Notes under the pieces: generated by a model
Told to the model about the DNA's origin: nothing
Databases searched by the model: none
The model's input: only the letters and a program-made list of their open reading frames with translations
Part shown: piece after piece, positions 8,096 through 18,212 of the stretch
How positions within the stretch are numbered: position 1 is the stretch's first letter
Layout of the letters: every line of letters begins with the position of its first letter
Source of the DNA: DRGT01 sp035685445
Lineage (GTDB): Archaea > Thermoproteota > Nitrososphaeria > Nitrososphaerales > Nitrosopumilaceae
Length of the DNA stretch: 57,704 nucleotides
NCBI GenBank assembly: GCA_035685445.1
Contig: DASSAK010000060.1
Span: 1-57,704 of the forward strand
Direction: 5' to 3'
Program-made: the position numbers and the translations under genes

Positions 8096-9535
8096 TTAAA
8101 CGAATTTAATTTTAGATCTTTCTAAATGAATTGCCTGAATTGCTTTTTCAATATTTTTTTGTGAATCTTCTATCACAATAATTATTCTTGATGTCTCCTC
8201 TTGTGCATCCATATTCAAAATGTTTAACCCAGCTTCTCCAATTTTTGCACTGGCCTTTGATGCAATTTGTTGAACTCGCCACATTTCATCCCCAATTAGG
8301 GTGATTACTCCTCTATTGTAGGTAATGGTTGCAAGCGAATCAAATCCAAGTAGATATTTTTCATTTCTTTTTACATAATCCCCATCTAGGAACAAAATTC
8401 TGGTAAATTCCACTCCGTCTTTTGTATATGGCGATAGTATGATAAATTCACTATATCTTTTATCATGCTCAAGTGAATCTAACAATCTTTCTGCAGATTT
8501 TGTTTCAATTCTAAATATTGCACAATTTCTTTTTCCTGTGACAATTTTTAATGGATGACCATTTTGCACATCGGGTCTTCTTTTTATGGTTGTAGTTTTT
8601 GATGGTTCTTTCATATTTGTAATAATTATTGGCATATCTGCTCCATGCTCTAAAATCTCTTTGATAGTTATGGGATCTAAAATTTTCATTCCAAACATTC
8701 CAGCTAACCGTGCTTCATTGTATGAAAGCTGAGTAACATCACTTAATCCCTCACCAACTATTTTTGGATCAGCAGAAACTACAGCGCTGTCCTTTTCAAA
8801 ATCAATTGATGTATTGAATTTTTTATAAAATAAAATTCCAAGATCTGCCGCAGTACGATCAGAACCACCACGCTCATATGTTGTAATTATTCCATCTACC
8901 GTTTTTCCAATAAATCCTGCAATTGAAACCACATCGTTATCACTAAGCAATTTTTCTAATGATTGGATTCTTTCTGATGATTCTGATGAAAGAAAATTTG
9001 TAGACTCTATATTGTTATCTGTAATAATTGGCCAAGAATCTAACTGAACAGCACTTGATTTTATTCCCTGTCCTTTCATGATGTAATTCATTACTTGAGA
9101 CATTAACAATTCACCAGAATACGCTAAAGCCCTCGAGCGAATTTCATCAGCAAATTCTTCTTTTTGTCTTGCATCGTCTAAGGCTTTTTTACAATTTTCT
9201 ACGTATGAATTAACGATACTATCGCACTCTTTTTGAAAATCTGAACTTACAAGCTCCAGAATTTTTTGATATGCCTGTTTTATTTCATTTACATTGACTT
9301 GTTCACCTGATTCTGCTTTTCTTCCAAGATCTAGTACAATATCAGTTAATGATCTGGTTTTTCCATTTTGAATGGTCAATGGAGCTGAAAAAACTGTAAT
9401 AACTTTGGCATTTTTTTTTAATTCATTAATTCTGTGAAGAATTATTGGAATCGATGATCCATCTGCTCCTATTGCACTACCACCAAATTTTGCTACTATC
9501 AAATTTGTCATGAGGTAAGAAAAATCAGTGGCCAT
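8096..9535 (-). CDS. lysC: aspartokinase
   Basis: 479 residues; phosphorylates aspartate as the first step toward lysine, threonine and methionine. The N-terminal amino-acid kinase domain begins VAKFGGSAIG, with the catalytic TTYERGGSDRTAADLG segment near 220-236. The C-terminal third holds two ACT-type regulatory units (around 325-395 and 405-479; GVITLIGDEM and AGLNILNMDAQ), so feedback inhibition is likely. ATG 9511 (giving MTNLIVAKFGGS) is an equally good start and aligns better with the family. Aspartate-semialdehyde dehydrogenase, the next enzyme, is at 38.5 kb rather than adjacent. Confidence 0.92.
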   Translation of the reverse strand: MATDFSYLMTNLIVAKFGGSAIGADGSSIPIILHRINELKKNAKVITVFSAPLTIQNGKTRSLTDIVLDLGRKAESGEQVNVNEIKQAYQKILELVSSDFQKECDSIVNSYVENCKKALDDARQKEEFADEIRSRALAYSGELLMSQVMNYIMKGQGIKSSAVQLDSWPIITDNNIESTNFLSSESSERIQSLEKLLSDNDVVSIAGFIGKTVDGIITTYERGGSDRTAADLGILFYKKFNTSIDFEKDSAVVSADPKIVGEGLSDVTQLSYNEARLAGMFGMKILDPITIKEILEHGADMPIIITNMKEPSKTTTIKRRPDVQNGHPLKIVTGKRNCAIFRIETKSAERLLDSLEHDKRYSEFIILSPYTKDGVEFTRILFLDGDYVKRNEKYLLGFDSLATITYNRGVITLIGDEMWRVQQIASKASAKIGEAGLNILNMDAQEETSRIIIVIEDSQKNIEKAIQAIHLERSKIKFV

Positions 9536-9624
9536 CTATTAAGCATTGGATTTAGTTGGTAGGATTTTTACGAATTTACTTGTTTTTTGTTTTTCAAATT
9601 TTTTTCCAAAATAAATTCTCAAAG

Positions 9625-9631
9625 TTTAAAT
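9625..9631 (+). promoter_or_regulatory. TATA-like box of tRNA-Val
   Basis: TTTAAAT in AAAGTTTAAATGG, centred 27 nt before the first base of tRNA-Val, so transcription would start at or very near the mature 5' end. Confidence 0.55.
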
Positions 9632-9654
9632 GGATTTTAACAAGGTAGTTTGCT

Positions 9655-9729
9655 GGGCTCATAGTCCAGATCGGTTATGACGTCGCCCTTACACGGCGAA
9701 GATCCGGGGTTCAAATCCCCGTGGGCCCA
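9655..9729 (+). tRNA. tRNA-Val (anticodon TAC)
   Basis: The acceptor stem GGGCTCA/TGGGCCC has one wobble pair. The anticodon stem TCGCC/GGCGA encloses the loop CTTACAC with TAC at 9690-9692. The T arm is CGGGG-TTCAAAT-CCCCG and the discriminator is A. No intron and no encoded CCA. Confidence 0.95.
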
Positions 9730-9755
9730 TTTAAAATTTGTAATGAAAAATAATT

Positions 9756-10637
9756 CTAAAATCCTCTAAGGCCTTTCGGTCTAACTGCTTCAGGATGTTT
9801 TTTCATCCACGAAATTTTTTCTAACATTGCTTCTTTGTCTTGAGGAAATGTTCCCTTTATGGTATACGCATTAGAACCATGGTTTGCTCGAAAAATAATC
9901 TCATCTTTTACATCAATTTGTTTTATCAAATCTTCTAGCTCGTTTAGTGCTTCATCATCTGATATTGGAACAAACTCTCCACCATATTTTGTAAAAAATT
10001 CTTCTTTAATTCCATTTTCCAAGTATAGTGTCAGCGCGCCAACATAGTGTGGTGCTGATGCATTGATTACTTCAGCAGTTCCTTTGATGTGTTCTTTAGA
10101 ATACTTTTTCCCACCAAGACCCAAAATTATCATACAAGACATTGTAAAGCCAGCATCTTTTGCTTTTTTTACCGATTTTATGATGGTTTGAGCTAACGCC
10201 CCCTTTGTTACTTTTTTAAGAACAATGTCTGAACCACTTTCAATACCTAGATATAGCATCTTTAAGCCTGCATCATACATTTGCTTTAGCTCTTCTGGTG
10301 TTTTTTTGAGTACATTCATTGGCATTGCATAACAAGACACTCGTTCTAGATTTGGAAATTTTTCGTAAATGTACTTTACAATCTTAATCATATAATCAGT
10401 TGAAAGATTGAGTGCATCACCATCTGCAAGAAAAACTCTTCTAGTGTCTGGTAGCTGTTTTGCCATCATGTCGATTTCAACTTTCACTTCATCCCAAGGT
10501 CTTTCAGAATATTCTTTTGATCGATACATATCGCAAAATGAACACTCATTGAATGAGCATCCAAGCGTAACTTGAAAAATTAATGATTGTGCCTCAGATG
10601 GCGGCCTATACAATGGATAATCATAATTTAACATCAT
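9756..10637 (-). CDS. radical SAM protein (B12-independent, Elp3/MiaB-like core) of unknown substrate
   Basis: 293 residues with the iron-sulfur signature CSFNECSFCDMY at about 26-37 (C-x4-C-x2-C spacing, as in a group of uncharacterised COG1032-like proteins). SAM-binding features follow: FLADGDALN (about 69-77) and LYLGIESGSD (about 128-137). Radical SAM enzymes cleave SAM to start difficult C-H chemistry. The protein lacks an obvious B12-binding or TRAM domain, so it is the core alone. It lies downstream of a SAM methyltransferase on the same strand (40 nt away), but no shared pathway is evident. Confidence 0.82.
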   Translation of the reverse strand: MMLNYDYPLYRPPSEAQSLIFQVTLGCSFNECSFCDMYRSKEYSERPWDEVKVEIDMMAKQLPDTRRVFLADGDALNLSTDYMIKIVKYIYEKFPNLERVSCYAMPMNVLKKTPEELKQMYDAGLKMLYLGIESGSDIVLKKVTKGALAQTIIKSVKKAKDAGFTMSCMIILGLGGKKYSKEHIKGTAEVINASAPHYVGALTLYLENGIKEEFFTKYGGEFVPISDDEALNELEDLIKQIDVKDEIIFRANHGSNAYTIKGTFPQDKEAMLEKISWMKKHPEAVRPKGLRGF

Positions 10638-10677
10638 AAAATTAGATGCATTTTCTTCTAATTTATCACTTTAGTCA

Positions 10678-11331
10678 TTAACGGGTCTTTTTTCCTACTG
10701 ACAAATACAAAAATCCTCCCCAGCCTTCCAAGTAAGAAGTCTTTTCAAAATATTTTTCAACTGATTTCCATGCTTGCCGTTCATAGTATTTTTTGCCAAC
10801 AGCAAAAGGCTTGGTAGTCAATAGTAATATTGGCGCAAAAATCTTTGCAGGCCCTTCTGATTTTTTAAAGTCAAGCAGCACAAAATTTTTACCAAGTTTT
10901 AATGCTTTATGTGCTCTTTTGATTATTTTGTCATACTGTGAAGAATATGACAGTGCACCCGTTGAGAAAATTCCATCTACTGTCTCAGGAAACTTGAACT
11001 CTGCAACATCACAGAGTACTAATTCAACATTTTTCCATCCATTTTTCTGTATTTTCTTTTTGGCTTGTTCTAACATTTTATCATTAATATCAACTCCAAT
11101 TAGTTTTCCATTTGGTCCTATTGCATCTAAAACTAAAGAAAAATTTGATCCGGTACCGCATCCTAATTCCACAACTGTGTCTCCTTTTGATAACTCTAGT
11201 GCAGCAATTGATATTTTTCGGTATTTTGGAATTTTTAATCCTAGTAGACGGTAAAACTTTTCAATAAAATCATAATTTTCTGCATATTTTCTATAGGAAT
11301 TAATTATTTGTGTTGTACTTTTGTTTGGCAT
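10678..11331 (-). CDS. class I SAM-dependent methyltransferase
   Basis: 217 residues. The SAM-binding motif VVELGCGTGSNF (about 53-64) is followed by the acidic strand-2 residue in LIGVDINDKML, and by VELVLCDVAEFKFPE. It resembles the UbiE/Menaquinone-methyltransferase-like group, often acting on quinones, lipids or other small molecules. It is 7 nt upstream of, and on the same strand as, the glutaredoxin-like gene's 3' end, so it belongs to the ccdA-glutaredoxin-methyltransferase-radical SAM string. The substrate is not predictable from the sequence. Confidence 0.82.
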   Translation of the reverse strand: MPNKSTTQIINSYRKYAENYDFIEKFYRLLGLKIPKYRKISIAALELSKGDTVVELGCGTGSNFSLVLDAIGPNGKLIGVDINDKMLEQAKKKIQKNGWKNVELVLCDVAEFKFPETVDGIFSTGALSYSSQYDKIIKRAHKALKLGKNFVLLDFKKSEGPAKIFAPILLLTTKPFAVGKKYYERQAWKSVEKYFEKTSYLEGWGGFLYLSVGKKTR

Positions 11332-11338
11332 CCCATAT

Positions 11339-11566
11339 CTATTTGGTTTTTAATTTCTCAACAAGTTCTTGTTTTTTTGGAATCCCTGTGAATTCTAATT
11401 TCTCATTTATCACAATTCCTGGGGCTGTAAATATTGGATATTTTTCTAAATATTCTGGTTTTTTAGTTACATCAATTACTTTGTAAGACACTTTCATTTC
11501 ATCAAGCATCTTTTCAACAACGCTGCAGTTTGAACATCCTGGTGTAGTAAGAATTTCTACTTTCAT
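11339..11566 (-). CDS. glutaredoxin/thioredoxin-like small redox protein
   Basis: 75 residues from ATG 11566, which overlaps the stop of the CcdA-like gene as ATGA; the longer frame from 11608 lies inside that gene and is unlikely. Redox motif CSNC at about 10-13 within TTPGCSNCSVVEKML, the cis-proline region FTAPGIVINEKLEFTG, and the length all fit the archaeal glutaredoxin-like (thioredoxin_3) type. It probably receives electrons from, or passes them to, the CcdA-like membrane protein encoded just before it, forming a thiol relay across the membrane. Confidence 0.85.
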   Translation of the reverse strand: MKVEILTTPGCSNCSVVEKMLDEMKVSYKVIDVTKKPEYLEKYPIFTAPGIVINEKLEFTGIPKKQELVEKLKTK

Positions 11567-12561
11567 GATTTTTCTTGAACCACTTTTTTTCTTTTCATTG
11601 AATACCAAACCATAGGAATTACAATTAGCAAAAAGAGAATTACTGGAATGACCCCTTTAGAAATATCTCCTTCCTCATGTTCGTGTTCATGCTCATCCAT
11701 CCCAAATTCTGAAGGTATTGGAGTTAATTCAATAAATTCATTCCATCCTTTGTGAATAAATGTCTCTTCATACCATTCATGGCCTTCTGGAAGTCCATTT
11801 ATGATCAAAAATGCCCCAATAACAATAAGCATTATACCTGTTGCTTTTTCTATAGACTCTCTTTTTCTTGTAAGGCCTTTTGTTGCATTAATTCCTAAAA
11901 TTGCTAGTGTTGACATTAGAATTAATGGAATTGCTCTTCCAACACCGTGAACAATTCCCAAAGAGGCACCAATCTCTAAACTTCCTGTACCTGCAATGTA
12001 AATTAGTAACCAATAGAATAATGGATTGGGGCATCCAACACCTGCATTACCTAACAACAAACCCATAAAGAATGATTTTGAATATTCTCCACGATTTTGA
12101 ATAAATCTAGGAGTTCCAGAATAGGCTGGCAATTTTAAATTTAGTAATTTCAGTTGGGATAATCCAAATAGAAAGGCTGCAATTCCTGCAATGAGAAACA
12201 TTATTGTGGAAATTTGATCAAGAGAAGCTGTTTGTCCCAGAATTGCAACTCCAGAGCCATAAGCAGCTATGGTTATTGTTAAACCAGCTCCAAAAAGTAA
12301 TGCCATTGAGAGACCTTTCTTGTACCCTTGTCCCATACTAAGTGGAACAATTATGAATACGAGGGGAAGAGTGCAGGGCAAAACAATCATTGATAGACCT
12401 GCAACATAAGCAATTGTTAACCAGGATAAATACGAAGTTTCTTGATATTCTTCAACTATAAACTCGCCTGTTAGAGAAAAAATCCCTCCAACAAAAATGA
12501 AAGAAAATAGAACAAAAGCAATAATCACTAATGATTTTCTTGCTCCTAACTGAGATGACAT
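11563..12561 (-). CDS. CcdA/DsbD-like thiol-disulfide membrane transporter with a His-rich segment
   Basis: 332 residues, about 7-8 membrane helices. The redox cysteines of the family lie in VLPCTLPLVF (about 62) and GVGCPNPLF (about 168), as in CcdA proteins that carry reducing power outward for cytochrome c or copper-site thiols. After the core, a soluble segment near residues 285-297 reads MDEHEHEHEEGD, alternating His and Glu, before a last helix and a basic tail. This suggests metal binding on the outside. The gene is divergent from a winged-helix regulator and coupled to a glutaredoxin-like gene. Confidence 0.85.
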   Translation of the reverse strand: MSSQLGARKSLVIIAFVLFSFIFVGGIFSLTGEFIVEEYQETSYLSWLTIAYVAGLSMIVLPCTLPLVFIIVPLSMGQGYKKGLSMALLFGAGLTITIAAYGSGVAILGQTASLDQISTIMFLIAGIAAFLFGLSQLKLLNLKLPAYSGTPRFIQNRGEYSKSFFMGLLLGNAGVGCPNPLFYWLLIYIAGTGSLEIGASLGIVHGVGRAIPLILMSTLAILGINATKGLTRKRESIEKATGIMLIVIGAFLIINGLPEGHEWYEETFIHKGWNEFIELTPIPSEFGMDEHEHEHEEGDISKGVIPVILFLLIVIPMVWYSMKRKKVVQEKS

Positions 12562-12698
12562 CTAAGCAAGAATGCGTTTCATTATAATTAAAACTTGGAC
12601 TAAATATTCAAAGTCAAAATTACTTAATTCATCTAAATTAGGAACTTTACAATCCAAATACCTTATAGTTTATTGAAATCAAGCCTCTTGTATTACAT

Positions 12699-13001
12699 AT
12701 GGCAAATGATCCTCAGGTGAGACGGCTTTTATGGTTTGTATTTGCTGGTTCGCGTGGAGGATTAAATCGGCTACGAATCATTTCTATTTTAAAAGAGAGG
12801 CCAATGAACACAAATCAACTTGCAAATGAATTAGGTTTAGATTACAAGGCTATTCAGCACCACATCAATGTTCTAGAAAAAAACAATCTTATTTCAAAAG
12901 AAGGAGAAAAGTATGGTGTTACATTCTTCATCTCAACATTCTTAGAAGTTAATATGGAAACATTCAATGAAATTGCAGACAAATTGGACAAAAGTAAATA
13001 A
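12699..13001 (+). CDS. winged-helix (ArsR-like) transcriptional regulator
   Basis: 100 residues. The helix-turn-helix is clear at about 25-60 (GLNRLRIISILKERPMNTNQ, then LANELGLDYKAIQHHINVLEKNNLI), followed by a wing. No cysteine metal-sensor motif of the classic ArsR kind is visible. A TATA-like CTTATAGTTTA lies about 30 nt before the ATG. It is divergent from the CcdA-like gene and followed 25 nt later by a small membrane protein with a good ribosome site, so it may regulate the redox operon or form a pair with that membrane protein. Confidence 0.82.
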   Translation: MANDPQVRRLLWFVFAGSRGGLNRLRIISILKERPMNTNQLANELGLDYKAIQHHINVLEKNNLISKEGEKYGVTFFISTFLEVNMETFNEIADKLDKSK

Positions 13002-13026
13002 GAGAAGTGTAGGTGGAGTGAACTAA

Positions 13027-13311
13027 ATGGAACCAACATCTGCAATTCTTTCAGGCGTTTCAATTGCCAACATAGCAGTATTGGGCATATTGATATGCAC
13101 ATTTGGAAAAATGTATGCAAAAACTAAAGCACAACTGCCAATAGGAATGATTGTTGTCTCTTCAATGCTACTTCTTCATAATGTAATTGGTGCACTTGCA
13201 TACTTTTCCATGGAGGAATTATTCTCTCATGACATATTTCCTTACATGTTGGGAGTTGGCATAGCAGAACTTGCAGGACTGTTAATCTTTTTGAAAATTA
13301 CATTAGATTAG
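13027..13311 (+). CDS. small three-helix membrane protein, unknown function
   Basis: 94 residues with helices at about 9-27, 37-58 and 70-90 and few charges. The start has a strong ribosome site (AGGTGG about 10 nt upstream), and it follows the winged-helix gene by 25 nt, implying co-transcription. No conserved catalytic motif is visible. A pairing of a winged-helix protein with a small membrane protein is seen elsewhere in archaea and may form a membrane-linked regulatory unit, but that is inference. Confidence 0.7.
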   Translation: MEPTSAILSGVSIANIAVLGILICTFGKMYAKTKAQLPIGMIVVSSMLLLHNVIGALAYFSMEELFSHDIFPYMLGVGIAELAGLLIFLKITLD

Positions 13312-13350
13312 ATTTAGTTTATTTGTAAGAGAATCTTACATCAAATTAGA

Positions 13351-13704
13351 ATGATTAGTGTTTATGTTGATGGTTCAGGAGGAAGTGATCCTGGATATGG
13401 TTTTTTTGTTAAAGAAACTGGTGAATCATTTTATGAAAAAAAAGCAGGCATTACAAATAATGAAGCTGAATATTTGGCAATCATAGCAGCTCTTAAGAAA
13501 TTTGTAGATTCAGATGATGAAATCACAATTTTTAGTGATTCAAAAAATACAGTTTCTCAACTCAATCATGACTTTGCAATAAACAAAGAAGAGTTACGTG
13601 CCTTGGCACGTGAAGCATGGGAACTTATCGCAAAGTTTTCCAAACTAAAACTTGAATGGGTTCCACGAAATGAAAACTTGGCTGGAAAGATGCTTGGTAG
13701 TTAG
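13351..13704 (+). CDS. RNase HI-family protein lacking the fourth catalytic aspartate
   Basis: 117 residues with the RNase H fold. D7 (YVDGSGG), E40 (TNNEAEYLA) and D63 (FSDSKN) match three catalytic acids of RNase HI. The C-terminal motif that normally ends N-x-x-A-D reads NENLAGKMLG, putting G112 at the place of the fourth acid. The basic handle region of E. coli RNase HI is absent, as in many archaeal forms. It may still act on RNA-DNA hybrids, since some family members tolerate changes there, or act mainly as a nucleic-acid-binding protein. Confidence 0.82.
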   Translation: MISVYVDGSGGSDPGYGFFVKETGESFYEKKAGITNNEAEYLAIIAALKKFVDSDDEITIFSDSKNTVSQLNHDFAINKEELRALAREAWELIAKFSKLKLEWVPRNENLAGKMLGS

Positions 13705-13764
13705 AGATCTGTCATCGTCATGAATACTTTATTATACAATTTCATTTGATCAAAGTTCGTTAAA

Positions 13765-15861
13765 ATGTCAGAGTCTGTTTTTCTTTCTCCAAAATCTATT
13801 GCAGTTATTGGAGCTTCTGATAAAAGAGGAAGTGTGGGGCGTACAATTACATCAAACATTATGAATGGTTTCAAAGGAACCGTTTATCCCATTAGTCCTT
13901 CAAGACCTACAGTATTTTACAAAAAAGCATACAAGAGCGTATTAGATGTTCCAAAACCAATTGATTTAGCTGTAATTGTTATCAAAAATACCATAGTGCC
14001 AACCGTTCTTGAAGAATGTGGAAAGAAAAAGATCAAAGGTGCTATTGTTATCACAGCAGGATTTAAGGAAGTAGATGAAGAAGGCAAGAAATTAGAACAA
14101 CAGCTAAAAGATATTGCAAAAAAATACAATATCAGAATCATTGGACCTAACTGCTTGGGAGTAATGAATTTAGATCCAAAGACAATGATGAATTCTACAT
14201 TCCTCAAAGTTACACCAAAATCTGGAGAAATTGCACTTGTTTCCCAAAGCGGCGCTATTTGTGCAGCACTTTGTGAGGATGCTAGCGCACAAGGAATTGG
14301 ATTTTCTGCAGTGATTAGCATGGGAAACAAAGCTGACACAAATGAAATTGACGTACTAAAGATGTTGGCAAATCATAAACAAACCAAAGTTATTGTAATG
14401 TATCTTGAAGATATGGGAAATGGACAAGAATTTCTAAAGGTCAGCAAAAATATTACAAAGAAACTTAAAAAACCAATTTTTGTTTTGAAATCTGGACGTA
14501 GTGCTGCTGGTGCAAAAGCTGCAATGTCTCACACTGGTGCTTTAATGGGTTCAGATAAAATCTATGATGCATTACTCAAACAATCAGGGGCTATCAGAGT
14601 TGATACAATGGAAGAATTATTTGATTATGCAACAGCATTTTCAAAACAACCACTTCCACTAAAAGGAGACTTTGTAATTGTATCAAATGCTGGCGGTCCA
14701 GCTATTATCACAACTGATGCATGTGAAAAATATGGAATTAAAATGGCAGACATTACTAGTATTCGCCCAAAAATTGATGCAGTTATTCCCCCTTGGGGTA
14801 GTTCTCGAAATCCTGTTGACATTGTTGGTGATGCTGACTTTAATCGCTTTGATAATGTACTAAGCGAAGTTCTAAAGCACAAAAATGTTGGCTCTGTTAT
14901 TACGATGTGCACTCCATCGGGAACTTTGGATTATGATAAATTAGCTGAAGTTATTGTGAAATATTCTAAAAAATTCAAGAAAACAATGCTTGCTAGTCTT
15001 ATGGGATTAGATGAAGGAGTTGAAAATAGAAAGATACTTTCTGAAGGTGGTGTTCCTTACTATACTTATGCTGAAGGCGCCATAAGGACATTAGCTACCA
15101 TGCTTAGATTTGCTGATTGGATTAAATCTCCGCCTGGTAAAATTACTAAATTTAAGGTTAACAAAGAAAAAGTAAGGAAAGTTTTTGATAAAGTGAAAAA
15201 AGAGAAAAGACCAAACCTTCTTGAAGAAGAAGGCCAAGAAATTCTTCGTGCTTATGGTTTTCCACTTCCACAAAGCTCTTTGGCTAAAAATGAAAATGAA
15301 GCAGTAAAGATTGCAAAAAAGATTGGTTATCCGGTTGTAATGAAAATAGCTTCTCCACAAATAATTCACAAATCTGATGCTGGTGGTGTTAAGGTTAATC
15401 TTACAAATGATGATGAAGTAAAAGCTGCATTTAATGAAATTGTAAAAAATGCAAAAAAATATGACAACAAAGCTCAGATTAAAGGAGTTCTTGTTGTAGA
15501 GATGATCAAAGGCGGTAAAGAAATGATCATTGGCTCAAAACTTGAACCTGGGTTTGGTCCAGTGATCATGCTTGGTATGGGTGGAATTTATGTTGAAGTT
15601 TTAAAAGACGTAACATTTCGTTTAGCTCCTGTAACTGATCGTGAAGCAAATGAAATGATTTCATCAATTAAAACTAAAAAATTACTTGAAGGTGTTCGCG
15701 GCGAAAAACCTTCAGATGTTAAAAAATTATCCGAATGCATACAAAGACTTTCACAACTTGTAACTGATTTTAAAGAAATCAAAGAACTCGATATGAATCC
15801 AGTACTTGTAATGGAAAAAGGAAAAGGATGCAAAATCCTTGATGTCAGAATAGGCCTTTAA
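13765..15861 (+). CDS. acyl-CoA synthetase (ADP-forming), probable 4-hydroxybutyryl-CoA ligase
   Basis: 698 residues, fused alpha and beta subunits of the ADP-forming acetyl-CoA synthetase family. The N-terminus is a CoA-binding Rossmann domain (SIAVIGASDKRGSVG). A succinyl-CoA-ligase-like domain follows, with the likely catalytic phosphohistidine in AAMSHTGALMGSD (about 255). The C-terminal ATP-grasp domain starts near 475 (YPVVMKIASPQIIHKSDAGG). In Nitrosopumilus this enzyme type activates 3-hydroxypropionate or 4-hydroxybutyrate with ADP formation. The 4-hydroxybutyryl-CoA dehydratase gene next door points to 4-hydroxybutyrate. A more general acetate or acyl substrate is not excluded. Confidence 0.85.
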   Translation: MSESVFLSPKSIAVIGASDKRGSVGRTITSNIMNGFKGTVYPISPSRPTVFYKKAYKSVLDVPKPIDLAVIVIKNTIVPTVLEECGKKKIKGAIVITAGFKEVDEEGKKLEQQLKDIAKKYNIRIIGPNCLGVMNLDPKTMMNSTFLKVTPKSGEIALVSQSGAICAALCEDASAQGIGFSAVISMGNKADTNEIDVLKMLANHKQTKVIVMYLEDMGNGQEFLKVSKNITKKLKKPIFVLKSGRSAAGAKAAMSHTGALMGSDKIYDALLKQSGAIRVDTMEELFDYATAFSKQPLPLKGDFVIVSNAGGPAIITTDACEKYGIKMADITSIRPKIDAVIPPWGSSRNPVDIVGDADFNRFDNVLSEVLKHKNVGSVITMCTPSGTLDYDKLAEVIVKYSKKFKKTMLASLMGLDEGVENRKILSEGGVPYYTYAEGAIRTLATMLRFADWIKSPPGKITKFKVNKEKVRKVFDKVKKEKRPNLLEEEGQEILRAYGFPLPQSSLAKNENEAVKIAKKIGYPVVMKIASPQIIHKSDAGGVKVNLTNDDEVKAAFNEIVKNAKKYDNKAQIKGVLVVEMIKGGKEMIIGSKLEPGFGPVIMLGMGGIYVEVLKDVTFRLAPVTDREANEMISSIKTKKLLEGVRGEKPSDVKKLSECIQRLSQLVTDFKEIKELDMNPVLVMEKGKGCKILDVRIGL

Positions 15862-15900
15862 CCAAATCTTGAATTATATGACTGAAAATGATCTAGAATT

Positions 15901-15906
15901 TTTATA
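15901..15906 (+). promoter_or_regulatory. TATA-like box of the 4-hydroxybutyryl-CoA dehydratase gene
   Basis: TTTATA, centred 26 nt before the ATG, indicates separate, leaderless transcription of the dehydratase gene rather than sole read-through from the ligase gene. Confidence 0.5.
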
Positions 15907-15928
15907 GAACCTAGCGTGAAAAATTATT

Positions 15929-17440
<1,512 letters not shown>

Positions 17441-17442
17441 AA

Positions 17443-18162
17443 TTATTCTTTTTTGTCATCATTAGAACTGTCTTCTTTTTTTTCTGCATTAGAATGATTT
17501 TCTTTGTATTCTGAATTGGAATTCTCATTTGATTTGTTTTCGTTTTGAGAAATAGAATATTCGTTGTCTTTAGGAATTTTTTTGAATTCATCTTTTTCAT
17601 CAGATGTGGTTTGTTCTTTATCATCTTCTGAATCTAATGATTTGAAGTTTGTCTCCTTTTCTTTTTTACTTTTAGAAATCTGTTTGAAAACCATAACTCC
17701 AATAATTATTGCAATAATAATGTAATTTACAGGTGGTTGCATTATTCTAGTAATGTAACCTACTTGAGGAACAACATGCCAAACTTTTCCAATATATTCT
17801 TCTTCAGTAATTGGAAAATCAGTTCCTGGAATTGAAGCAGGATTGGCATCTCCTTTTGTTCTAATTGTAAATGGATCTTCATCTATAATTGCAGCTACTC
17901 TATGAACAATTACTCTGTCATGCCCTGACGGCCGATTAAAAACAATAATGTCACCTACATCAACATCTTCAAAAGGAATTTTTCCATCAACCACTAATAC
18001 ATCATATACTTCTAAAACTGGAACCATGCTTCCGCTTGAAACAACATAAAACGGATTATCTGTACCAGTAACCATTTTTAATCCAAACCAAATGATCAAA
18101 ACACCAACAACAACAATAATGATGTCTTTAACTACTCCTCGTGAAACTTTACCTGCTGTCAA
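17443..18162 (-). CDS. signal peptidase I, archaeal/ER type, with long charged tail
   Basis: 239 residues. Removes signal peptides outside the membrane. N-terminal helix (about 12-30), then the catalytic Ser45 in SSGSM, His87 in VIVHRV (histidine instead of the bacterial lysine, the archaeal/ER pattern) and Asp105 in KGDAN. A second helix lies at about 145-163. The last 70 residues are a low-complexity tail rich in Ser, Glu, Asn and Lys, probably disordered and on the cytoplasmic side. The start is TTG, with a TATA-like box about 26 nt upstream. It converges on the dehydratase gene with 2 nt between stops. Confidence 0.9.
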   Translation of the reverse strand: MTAGKVSRGVVKDIIIVVVGVLIIWFGLKMVTGTDNPFYVVSSGSMVPVLEVYDVLVVDGKIPFEDVDVGDIIVFNRPSGHDRVIVHRVAAIIDEDPFTIRTKGDANPASIPGTDFPITEEEYIGKVWHVVPQVGYITRIMQPPVNYIIIAIIIGVMVFKQISKSKKEKETNFKSLDSEDDKEQTTSDEKDEFKKIPKDNEYSISQNENKSNENSNSEYKENHSNAEKKEDSSNDDKKE

Positions 18163-18212
18163 ATTATGTTAAACCTTTTTTCATGAATAAAATATTACTT
18201 GAATTTTATAAT

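Noticed and set aside
17443..17650. Charged tail of signal peptidase as a separate or frameshifted gene
   Set aside because: The frame runs unbroken from the catalytic domain; the tail is low-complexity protein sequence, not a second gene.
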